DNA of 64,000 nt from Candidatus Zixiibacteriota bacterium (GTDB lineage Bacteria; Zixibacteria; MSB-5A5; GN15; FEB-12), in contig DAOSXA010000002.1 in the NCBI GenBank assembly GCA_035380245.1, forward strand, positions 1,130,010 through 1,194,009, written 5' to 3'. The notes beneath the pieces were generated by a model, which saw only the letters and a program-made list of their open reading frames with translations, made no database searches and had not been told where the DNA came from. Made by a program: the position numbers and the translations under genes. Shown one piece after another: positions 44,767-52,249 of the stretch; within the stretch, counting starts at the first letter, position 1, and every line of letters begins with the position of its first letter.

Positions 44767-44813
44767 ATATACTGCCTCTTTGTCTTCAGGTACTTGTTCG
44801 TTCGCGATGCCGC

Positions 44814-45821
44814 CTAGCTGATCGACACCGGCGCCCCGCCGGCCTCGAGTGACTTCTGGGCCGCATCGAGCACTTTGAGGACTCTGAGTCCTTCTACTCC
44901 GTCGGAACGAGGTCGTTCCCGTTTCTCGATACACTGCAGGAAATGCTTGCACTCCTCGGCCAAAGGCTCACTCGCTTTGATCTGCGGTATGATGATGTCG
45001 CCGGTCCGGATGGCCAGGTATTCACCGTACGTGTTGTAATCCTGCTTGGTATCGACACCCTTGTCGTAGAGACGGATTTTTTCGGCGGCCTGGGAGTCAT
45101 CGAACTCCACCATTTTTTTCGAGCCGACCACCACCAGCTTGCGATCCTTATGCGGATCGAGCCAGGAAACATGGATATGAGCCATGGTGCCGTCGCCGAA
45201 ATGCAGCGTCGTGAAAACCACATCCTCGATCCCCGGCTGGAGATAAGCAGAGCCGGTCGAGGTTACCCGTACCGGATCTTTGCCGAGCAAATAGAGAATG
45301 ATCGAGATATCGTGCGGTGCGAACGACCAGAGCGCGTTTTCGATATCGCGTACTTTGCCGAGATTGACGCGGCTGGCATATAGATAGTAAATCTTGCCGA
45401 GATTGCCGTCGTCAATCTGCTTGCGCAGGTATAGCGTACAAGGATGGTAGACCATGATATGGCCGACCATGACAATACGGTTGGCTTTTTCGGCTGCTTC
45501 GACCAGTTTCTCGCCGTCGGTCACGGATAAAACCAGCGGCTTTTCGACAAAAACATCCTTGCCGGCTTCGATCGCAGCCATGGCCATCTCAAAATGGGCG
45601 GCCGGCGGCGTGGCGATCACGACCGCTTCGATATCGTCACGTTTAATAATGTCGTTGTAATCGGCTGTAGCATCCACACCGGGATAGGTCGCCTTGACCC
45701 ATTTTCGTCGACCCTCATCCTGATCACAGGCCAGGACCAGCGAACCACCGCCGAGATTATAGAAGTTCCGCAGGAGGTTCTTGCCCCAGGCGCCCACTCC
45801 TGCTATCGCGAGGTTCTTCAT
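44814..45821 (-). CDS. Gfo/Idh/MocA NAD-dependent dehydrogenase, WbpB/WlbA-like
   Basis: 335 residues. Rossmann start 'AIAGVGAWGKNLLRNFY', the dinucleotide-domain motif 'IATPPAAHFEMA' and the EKP motif 'VFVEKPLVLS', then 'MVGHIMVYHP', which is close to the WlbA/WbpB signature. In those pathways the enzyme oxidises C3 of UDP-GlcNAcA so that the DegT enzyme can aminate it. Order in the operon is dehydrogenase, acetyltransferase, aminotransferase. A UDP-GlcNAc 6-dehydrogenase (WbpA) is needed too but is not in the window. Confidence 0.88.
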   Translation of the reverse strand: MKNLAIAGVGAWGKNLLRNFYNLGGGSLVLACDQDEGRRKWVKATYPGVDATADYNDIIKRDDIEAVVIATPPAAHFEMAMAAIEAGKDVFVEKPLVLSVTDGEKLVEAAEKANRIVMVGHIMVYHPCTLYLRKQIDDGNLGKIYYLYASRVNLGKVRDIENALWSFAPHDISIILYLLGKDPVRVTSTGSAYLQPGIEDVVFTTLHFGDGTMAHIHVSWLDPHKDRKLVVVGSKKMVEFDDSQAAEKIRLYDKGVDTKQDYNTYGEYLAIRTGDIIIPQIKASEPLAEECKHFLQCIEKRERPRSDGVEGLRVLKVLDAAQKSLEAGGAPVSIS

Positions 45822-45836
45822 AAGCTCAATGCGTCC

Positions 45837-47048
45837 TTATGGTAAAGATTGTTTCATACGTTTTACGGAAGGCAGCCATCCGAAGAAAGCCGCCAGGAAA
45901 ATGACCGCTCTCCGATAGTCGTCGGGATGAGACACGCTCAGAGCGGTCAGGTATTCAAAAAAGGCCGCCAGGAGAATCGAAACCACCAGCGAAACGGCAA
46001 AAGCCGCCAAGACGATATACGCCCGCTTGGGCCAGCTTTTAACCCGGGGAGCTTCGGCGCGATCGAGAATCGTAATCGTAGGGAGCTCCTCGTTCTCCTG
46101 GATCTTGGCCTGTTCATGTTGACTCAGTAAAGTCTGATAGAGGCCTTCGTTAACCTTCACCCGACTGTAAAGTTTTTCGAACTCACCCCGCAGAGCGGGG
46201 ACGTCGGCAATCGGGAGCGAGAAGAACGAAGAATCGGCGTTGGAGGTTTCGAGTTGTTCGATCTGACCGAGCAACACCTCACGCCGCCGTTTTAAGTCTT
46301 TGAGATCGGTATTGTCGGGGCCGTATTTATCGGACATCATCTGAAGACTCAACTCGGTTTCGGCCAGACGGATTTTGAGCTGAATCGCCTGCTCGGTAGC
46401 CAGGCGAATTTGTTCATCGAAATCGACCGTCTTATACCGATTCTGGAATTGCTCAAGAGCCGCACGCGAAGAATCCAGCTCGCGCCGAACCTGGTCAAGG
46501 CGTTCCTCGATAAAGGAACGGTTTTCCCTGGCGCGGGAAGTTGCAATTTCCCGGTTGACCTTGTCCAGCTGCTCAACCAGGGCATTGACCACACGCGCCG
46601 CCAGTTCCGGGTCGCGATCCTCGTAGGTAATTTCCAGCAAGCCCTCTTCGGTTACCTCGTAACCGGAATTATCGAGAAAATTCTTGATCGCTTCATCAGC
46701 GTTGCGAGCATCGAGTTGTTCGTAGGAAAGACAGTTAGCGATTACCGGCTCGATGATCCGCCTCGATGACAGCATCCGGGCATAGACATCGGAAGTCGTC
46801 ACCATCACCGGCAGGTTAAGCCCCTTGGTGACCGAAACCACATCCGACAACAGACTCAATCCGGCGACCGGAAGAGAAGTATCCTTGGGAGGCAACAGCA
46901 GCGACCTGGCTTTGTAGTATTTGGGGAGAACCAACGATACCGCCAGCGCCGCCAAGGTGACCACGATTACGGTCGTCAGAATGAACCGCTTGCGGCGAGC
47001 GAGCACTTCCAGCAAACGCCAGAGATTAGTAGTGCCTTCCTGGCTCAT
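45837..47048 (-). CDS. Wzz/GNVR-type polysaccharide co-polymerase
   Basis: 403 residues. Short cytoplasmic N terminus, TM1 'FILTTVIVVTLAALAVSLVL', a large periplasmic helical region with coiled coil ('IEERLDQVRRELDSSRAALE'), 'FEKLYSRVKVNEGLYQTLLS' just before TM2 ('IVLAAFAVSLVVSILLAAFF'). No tyrosine kinase domain is fused, so this is the kinase-free type. Controls chain length and bridges to the outer-membrane exporter. It overlaps the wza-like gene by 4 bases (ATGA). Confidence 0.9.
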   Translation of the reverse strand: MSQEGTTNLWRLLEVLARRKRFILTTVIVVTLAALAVSLVLPKYYKARSLLLPPKDTSLPVAGLSLLSDVVSVTKGLNLPVMVTTSDVYARMLSSRRIIEPVIANCLSYEQLDARNADEAIKNFLDNSGYEVTEEGLLEITYEDRDPELAARVVNALVEQLDKVNREIATSRARENRSFIEERLDQVRRELDSSRAALEQFQNRYKTVDFDEQIRLATEQAIQLKIRLAETELSLQMMSDKYGPDNTDLKDLKRRREVLLGQIEQLETSNADSSFFSLPIADVPALRGEFEKLYSRVKVNEGLYQTLLSQHEQAKIQENEELPTITILDRAEAPRVKSWPKRAYIVLAAFAVSLVVSILLAAFFEYLTALSVSHPDDYRRAVIFLAAFFGWLPSVKRMKQSLP

Positions 47049-48418
47049 CGATACTCCTCTTTCACCTGAACCACCAATTCATCGCCGTCGTGGACCAGAA
47101 CACCGGGTGAGATGGTGGATGTCACCCGTGCTACCCGGTTAAGGACATTGATTCGATTCCGGTCGGCCCGGGGCAAAAAATCTCCTGCGGCGGTGATATA
47201 AAAGGCGGCATCCTTACCAGCGACATAAGGAAATCTTCCGGGATTAAGAACTTCACCGGAGACCTTGACAAACCCGACGTTGAACGGCACGAACACTGAG
47301 TCATCGGGCATGAGTTTCATCTCCAGAATACCTGAAGATCCCATATAGGCGCTGGTGACCGGGTAGCGGGTACGAGTTATTCTTCCCCATTCATCGACCC
47401 CGGCACGCCGAAATACCGTCAATTGATCGCGGTTGGCATCGGTCATCATACCACCGGCCTGCTCGATCAATTTCCCCACCGTCGAGCCTTCCGCGTAGTC
47501 GAACCTGCCCGTTTGATTCACGGCGCCGTAGATAGTAAGCATCGGGTGCAACTCAGCCACGGCAGGAATCTCGATCACCGTGCCGGGACTGACGCGGTCA
47601 TTAGTGCTCGAACCGGAACCGTTGGCGATTATCCTTACCCGACTGCTGTCGGCGCTGCTACGAAAACCTCCCGCAAGAGTAATCAACTGAGTCAGATCAT
47701 CACCCGGTAGAAGTTCGATTTCACGCGGGCGGTTGACTTCGCCAACCACCTGAACTCGATCGGAGGATTTATCCGGGACGAGAATCGCATCGCCGGCATA
47801 GAGGCAGGGATTGAGGCTGTTGTCACCGGCATAGCGAGCCAGATCAAGGTCGACATGGACAGGAACAGGCCCACCCGACAAAATGATATTGCGGCTCGAA
47901 GCACCCCAGGCAAGTCCGCCGGCCATTTCAATGGCCTCGGACACACGCTGTGAAGTGAACAGCTTGTAAAGCCCCGGTTTGTCTACGGCGCCGGTTACCG
48001 TGACGGCAATCAGCACCGGATCGGAGACGGCAACAGTAATCTGTTCAGCGTTGAATTGCCGTTTTAACTCCGGTATCAATAGCGCCCGGGCTTGAGATAA
48101 GGTTTTGCCGCCCAGATCAATTACGCCGAGACTCTGGTGTACGATAGCTCCGTCGGGTCCTACCTCGAGGTCAATCTCCCCGAGTTTGGTCCGGATAAAA
48201 GTCACGGTCAGTTTCTCTCCGGGACGGATGAGATAGAGATCAGGATCTATCGGCTCATCGTAGTAGCGATAGTTCTCCATCCAGGTTCCGGCCAGCGAAT
48301 CATCTGCGCCCATCTGGGCGTTCGCTCCGATAACCAACACCAAAAGCCCTGACAGGGCAAACAAAGCCGTCCGAAGCGCGGTCGGCCAAACGTATCTGGC
48401 GAATGCTTCACGAATCAT
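47045..48418 (-). CDS. Outer-membrane polysaccharide export protein, Wza-like with SLBB domains
   Basis: 457 residues. Signal sequence with a long n-region and no lipobox Cys, then a polysaccharide export domain ('YLIRPGEKLTVTFIRTKLGE') and three or four SLBB repeats ('VTVTGAVDKPGLYKL', 'VQVVGEVNRPREIELLPGDD', 'KVSGEVLNPGRFPYVAGKD'). It forms the periplasmic/outer-membrane channel. First gene of the operon wza-wzz-wbpB-wbpD-wbpE. A near-consensus promoter ends 12 bases before the ATG, and no ribosome site is visible. Confidence 0.92.
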   Translation of the reverse strand: MIREAFARYVWPTALRTALFALSGLLVLVIGANAQMGADDSLAGTWMENYRYYDEPIDPDLYLIRPGEKLTVTFIRTKLGEIDLEVGPDGAIVHQSLGVIDLGGKTLSQARALLIPELKRQFNAEQITVAVSDPVLIAVTVTGAVDKPGLYKLFTSQRVSEAIEMAGGLAWGASSRNIILSGGPVPVHVDLDLARYAGDNSLNPCLYAGDAILVPDKSSDRVQVVGEVNRPREIELLPGDDLTQLITLAGGFRSSADSSRVRIIANGSGSSTNDRVSPGTVIEIPAVAELHPMLTIYGAVNQTGRFDYAEGSTVGKLIEQAGGMMTDANRDQLTVFRRAGVDEWGRITRTRYPVTSAYMGSSGILEMKLMPDDSVFVPFNVGFVKVSGEVLNPGRFPYVAGKDAAFYITAAGDFLPRADRNRINVLNRVARVTSTISPGVLVHDGDELVVQVKEEYR

Positions 48419-48430
48419 ATATAACGGCGA

Positions 48431-48459
48431 AGGATAGTTAAAATAGGCGGTCCTGTCAA
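48431..48459 (-). promoter_or_regulatory. Strong promoter of the wza-like operon
   Basis: Minus strand TTGACA (48459-48454), exact 17 bp spacer, TATCCT (48436-48431). The transcript should start near 48424, within about six bases of the ATG at 48418. Confidence 0.75.
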
Positions 48460-48497
48460 CCGCTATAAGTTGCGGGGAAGCTTAGCCTTAGGGGGCC

Positions 48498-48648
48498 GTT
48501 GAAAAGGTCGTACGTTCTGATATTCAGCAAAACACAGCCGCAGTACAGGCGACACAAGGCCGCCCGCTACGCAAGGTCAGAGTCCCTAATCGCGTAGCCC
48601 TGGGGCTTGTCTCCCGGGCGATTCTCTATCTTCCATGTTTTTTCAACA
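48498..48648 (+). repeat. MITE-like long hairpin, copy 3, running into a coding 3' end
   Basis: Starts gttgaaaaggtcgtacg and ends ttttttcaaca. Its last ~23 bases overlap the end of the YfhO-like gene (stop at 48626-48628), so the final residues (KKHGR) of that protein are encoded by repeat DNA. The inner arms carry gcgacacaaggccgcccgc and the matching ggggcttgtctcccgggcg. Confidence 0.82.
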
Positions 48649-50377
48649 ATCCGCTAACTTCGCGGTGAGAGAACCACCAGAGCAATCCGAGCAACAGCAG
48701 CCCAACCGCCGACACGATCCAGCCAAGACCGATGTAAGGAGTGCGATAGGTCAGCACTACATCTTTCTTACCTCGAATAAAAGGAAACGAGATAAGTCCG
48801 GCTTGTGGTTTGATCATCGAGCTGCCGGTGATCGACCAGCCGGGATCGTACCCCATGCCGATCACCAGTTCCCCCGTCGTCAGTCCGTAAAATTCATAAG
48901 CAATGCGGTTGGGGGTGTATTCGCGGCTGTACAGATTGAGGTTCCCCGACAGAAGATATTCGGTGTGTACATTATTGGCCGAATCCACCAGCCCCCGACT
49001 CGGGAAAGTCGCCGAAAGCCAGGGAGAAATAAGCGAACCGTGGTTTTCGAGAAAGTTTTGATAGGCCTGGGGTTTTTCCGTAATCACCTGCCGGAACTCA
49101 TTATCCCTGGTTACCTCTGGCGACGGGAAGGGATGAGCGCTGGACATGATCGGCCAGGCCAGGACCATGTTGGTGACAGCCACAATGGCCACAAGCCCCC
49201 ATAAAATATATCGCGATAACGCCGGTTTCAGTTTCCGGGAAAACAACTCACGAAGCGAGTCAAAACCAAAGGCACCGAGGATCGAAACCGCCAGGACGAC
49301 GAACTGGAACGATCGTCCGGTACAGCGGGCCGAGGCGAAACCGGGGAATTTAGAAAGTATCGCCCAGGGAGAAAGCGCCCCGAAATTACCGAGCCCCAGC
49401 AGCAGGAAAAAGACCAGCAGAATCAGCCAGGGCCAGTGCTGCCGGAATCGTTTGATCAACGCCCAGAGAGCCAAAAGCAGCAGGAGCGGTGAAAGATAGG
49501 CGCCGTATTCGTGCCAGGCCCAGACCTGGCCGTCGAAATGCCGGGCGAACAATGAATGATCGTACCCGCAAAATATCGAGCCCAAAGCGGACAGAGGGAC
49601 GAACTCATCGGGCGAGCCCTCCCATTTGTTCTGCACCAGGTAAATTACCATCGGGACGAATTTCACTCCGGCCATGGCAAGACCGGCCACAGTCCCAATC
49701 ACGAAATTCAGCAACGGCCGGAAGCTGTTGTCCCTGAGCGACAGAAGCAATACCAGCAGACCACCGAAGGTCATAGTGTAAAGCAACGGGATCGCCCCGC
49801 CGTTCCCCAGGGCCATCAGCGCCAGCGACAGCGCCGCCCCGATGAGATAGCGAAGCGAACGTTCGCCGTTCAGGACGAAATACAAAAACCAGGGCATGAA
49901 ACAGAAATGGGTAAACGGCATGTGCCCCTCAGCAAAATGCAGCGCAAAATGCACCGAGCCGAAATAGCCGACCGCCGCCAGCAATGACGCCGCACGGGAC
50001 AGATCGAAATATCGGGCGAAACGATAGCTGCCGTAAAAACCGAGGAAATAGCAGAACAACACCTGCAACTTGAGACCAACCACCGCGCCGAAAATCCAGT
50101 AGAGTAGCGTGAACGGCGTGAGAAATGCCACCTCGGGATGATGAAAGAGGATATTGCCGCCGGCCAGGTACGGATTCCAATAAGGGAACTGGCCATAGCG
50201 CACTACCGTATCTATCGGTACGGCGGCAATGGTGGTAAAAAGGTCCCAATCGCGGCCGCCCCAGTTGGTCAGATGGAGCAGAAACGGCAACACATAATAG
50301 AGTGAGAGGGCGCTAAGGCCGATTATCACCCAGCGGTCGATCGTTTTGTTGTTTGATTCCTTCATCATGTTGCTCAT
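48626..50377 (-). CDS. Large membrane protein, YfhO-like/GT-C type
   Basis: About 583 residues from ATG 50377 ('MSNMMKESNNK'; ATGs at 50368 and 50365 are alternatives). Roughly 11 membrane spans. The first periplasmic loop has 'LTNWGGRDWDLFTT', with the Asp typical of GT-C glycosyltransferases, then 'FPYWNPYLAGGNILFHHPE', a hallmark of YfhO-like proteins. The C-terminal quarter is a soluble beta-rich domain before a final span. Such proteins put sugars from polyprenyl-phosphate donors onto surface polymers or proteins. Specific activity unknown. The very end is shared with a repeat. Confidence 0.8.
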   Translation of the reverse strand: MSNMMKESNNKTIDRWVIIGLSALSLYYVLPFLLHLTNWGGRDWDLFTTIAAVPIDTVVRYGQFPYWNPYLAGGNILFHHPEVAFLTPFTLLYWIFGAVVGLKLQVLFCYFLGFYGSYRFARYFDLSRAASLLAAVGYFGSVHFALHFAEGHMPFTHFCFMPWFLYFVLNGERSLRYLIGAALSLALMALGNGGAIPLLYTMTFGGLLVLLLSLRDNSFRPLLNFVIGTVAGLAMAGVKFVPMVIYLVQNKWEGSPDEFVPLSALGSIFCGYDHSLFARHFDGQVWAWHEYGAYLSPLLLLLALWALIKRFRQHWPWLILLVFFLLLGLGNFGALSPWAILSKFPGFASARCTGRSFQFVVLAVSILGAFGFDSLRELFSRKLKPALSRYILWGLVAIVAVTNMVLAWPIMSSAHPFPSPEVTRDNEFRQVITEKPQAYQNFLENHGSLISPWLSATFPSRGLVDSANNVHTEYLLSGNLNLYSREYTPNRIAYEFYGLTTGELVIGMGYDPGWSITGSSMIKPQAGLISFPFIRGKKDVVLTYRTPYIGLGWIVSAVGLLLLGLLWWFSHREVSGLLKKHGR

Positions 50378-50402
50378 ATTAGTCGTTGTCTTGGGTAACT
50401 TA

Positions 50403-51506
50403 ATGATTATCGAGCGCTTGAAAAGCAAAAGTTTCCTTACCCCGGTACTGCTCTGGTTGCTGTTTGTCGGGATAATGTCGATCCTGCTCCAGGTTGGCGA
50501 CGTCAAATACGACAGCCTGACCCGCACCCTCATTCAGTGGGACGGGCAGCATTATCTCAGTATTGCCCGCGACGGCTATAAAGCTTTTCCCTGTGATTAT
50601 AATCCTGATTACACCTGCGGCAATATCGGCTGGTTTCCGCTTTATCCCATGATCGGCGAAGCGCTGAAGGTGACCGGGATCGACGTGCGTGCAGTCATGA
50701 TCGGGATAAGCTGGCTGGCACTCCTGGTTGCCCTGGTCTTGCTTTTCCAGATACTGGAAGAGGCTTTCTCGTATCGAACAGCCTTGGCGGCAATAACCGC
50801 CTTGTTGCTGTTTCCGAGTTCTCTCTATTATCTGACCGCTTTCCCCTACTCGGTCTATCTGCTGTTGGCAGTGTTGGTATTTCGGTCGATTCAAGTCGAG
50901 CGATATTTCTGGCTGCCGTTATGGACCGGACTGCTGGCGGTGACTTATCCTTCGGGCATAATTATCGGGCTGCCGGTGCTTTGGGTGCTGATTCGGCGCT
51001 GGGGGAAAGCCTCAACCTGGGCGCGGCTGCAATTGGTCGGAGCGCTGGTTGCGATCGGGTCGGCGCTGTTGTTGTATTGTCTTTATTATTGGTGGAAGTT
51101 CGATGACTTCTTCCTCTACCTGCATTTTCAGGGACAAAGCTATTACGCCCACGAGCCGGCTTTCCCGCTGGTCACAATGTATCACGCGCTGGCAGAAGCC
51201 CCCGTGCGCAGCGGTGTGTTCATTTCGCTGGTGCTGACGATTGCCGCCACGGTGTTGTTCTATAAGAAACGTCTCCCGGTCGCCTGGCAGTTGTTCATGT
51301 TCGGGGTGCTGTTGTTCACGCCGACGATGGGGACCTGCGACTGTTATTACCGTCACATCGTGGTGGCTTTCCCGCTGTTCGCGATGATCGGGATGTCGAC
51401 CGAGTCGCGCCTCGGGCGCTGGATGTTCGCGGGGTACGCTCTCGTGTCGCTTTATTTTATGGTCGACTTCTTCGTGCCGCTCTATCGCGCCGGGATGATG
51501 ATGTAA
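50403..51506 (+). CDS. PIG-V-like mannosyltransferase family membrane protein
   Basis: About 367 residues from ATG 50403 (earlier ATG 50367 and TTG 50346 are possible). The first periplasmic loop 'LIQWDGQHYLSIARDGY' and 'GWFPLYPMIGEAL' are the diagnostic blocks of bacterial PIG-V-type GT-C enzymes, which use a lipid-linked mannose or similar donor. About ten spans follow ('WLALLVALVLLFQILEEAF', 'LLFPSSLYYLTAFPYSVYLL'). It is head-to-head with the YfhO-like gene with only 25 bp between the chosen starts, so each promoter must lie inside the other gene. Confidence 0.85.
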   Translation: MIIERLKSKSFLTPVLLWLLFVGIMSILLQVGDVKYDSLTRTLIQWDGQHYLSIARDGYKAFPCDYNPDYTCGNIGWFPLYPMIGEALKVTGIDVRAVMIGISWLALLVALVLLFQILEEAFSYRTALAAITALLLFPSSLYYLTAFPYSVYLLLAVLVFRSIQVERYFWLPLWTGLLAVTYPSGIIIGLPVLWVLIRRWGKASTWARLQLVGALVAIGSALLLYCLYYWWKFDDFFLYLHFQGQSYYAHEPAFPLVTMYHALAEAPVRSGVFISLVLTIAATVLFYKKRLPVAWQLFMFGVLLFTPTMGTCDCYYRHIVVAFPLFAMIGMSTESRLGRWMFAGYALVSLYFMVDFFVPLYRAGMMM

Positions 51507-51593
51507 AAGTTAAAGGCCGATTCGAAGACGGATCTGCCCTACGGAGGGGCAGCAAGACATCCGTTACGGCTGGGTGGCCCACCCTTCAGGGAG

Positions 51594-51708
51594 TGTTGAA
51601 AAACCTCGGCAAGAATCTAATCGCCCGGGAGACAAGCCCCCGGGCTACGCGTTAGAGAGCCTTAACCTCGCGCAGCGGGCGGCCTTGTGTCGCCCGCATT
51701 ACAGCCGC
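51594..51708 (-). repeat. MITE-like long hairpin, copy 4 (inverted, truncated)
   Basis: Reads tgttgaaaaacctcgg, then 'cgggagacaagcccccgggc' and 'gcgggcggccttgtgtcgcc', i.e. the reverse complement of copies 1, 2, 3 and 5. The distal end (attcag..tgaatatc side) is missing. Confidence 0.8.
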
Positions 51709-51770
51709 CCACGGGATGGAAGGTGAAATAACAACTCAAGTGTCAGGACAGCAAGGGTCCTGACAAAATG

Positions 51771-51822
51771 CTGTTACCTATGTTCCCGGTCTAATCTGTT
51801 ACCTATCTACCCGGTTTGTACC
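51771..51822. mobile_element. IS481-like end fragment
   Basis: Two related stretches, ctgttacctatgttcccggt and tctgttacctatctacccgg, in tandem, with the second repeated at 42011. They look like transposase-binding repeats at an IS end; no transposase remnant is beside them. A gtcaggac-agcaag-ggtcctgac palindrome (51742-51764) lies just before. Confidence 0.45.
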
Positions 51823-51830
51823 TCTGTGTG

Positions 51831-52096
51831 GCTCACCCGTCCACGGGGGGGAACAACGCCTTCAGTTGATTTATGGGGAGTCGGATTTCTGCGTTCGCGG
51901 GAAAGACGTTCTCAGGGGTGTGCTGCTGCAGGGGCAGACGAGACGTCTGCCGCCCACGAATTCCCACCCGAGGGGTGGGGCACCGAACGTCGGCCGCCCA
52001 CCAACACGGTTGGATTCTTCGCGAGATTATTCACTGGAGCCAGACATGGGATACGCCGCGGTTATACAGAGTAGGACAAGACGTCTGCTGCCCACG
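51831..52096. repeat. Modular palindrome array
   Basis: Carries a damaged ctcacccgtccacggggggg, the ggcagacg-aga-cgtctgcc hairpin, cccacccgaggggtgggg, 'cacggttggattcttcgcga' and 'acgccgcggttatacag', in the same order as the 42.0 kb array. Reading frames through it are considered artefacts. Confidence 0.83.
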
Positions 52097-52117
52097 GGAT
52101 ACGACAATCGTGCTCTG

Positions 52118-52149
52118 ATAAAAAGCGGCAGGTCTCGGCGAGACCTGCC
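52118..52149 (-). terminator. Palindrome acting as terminator of the kdsB-pyrG operon
   Basis: ggcaggtctcg-g-cgagacctgcc (11 bp arms, 52127-52149) read on the minus strand is followed by gctttttatc. It lies ~100 bases past the pyrG stop. A second palindrome, gtcaggacc-gcaag-ggtcctgac (52157-52179), precedes it in the transcript. Confidence 0.6.
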
Positions 52150-52249
52150 CTACAATGTCAGGACCGCAAGGGTCCTGACCAACAAAATGCTGCTTTTCCG
52201 AGTTAACGTGCGGCCGCAGAGCTACCGCATGCGGATCGGAATATATCCC

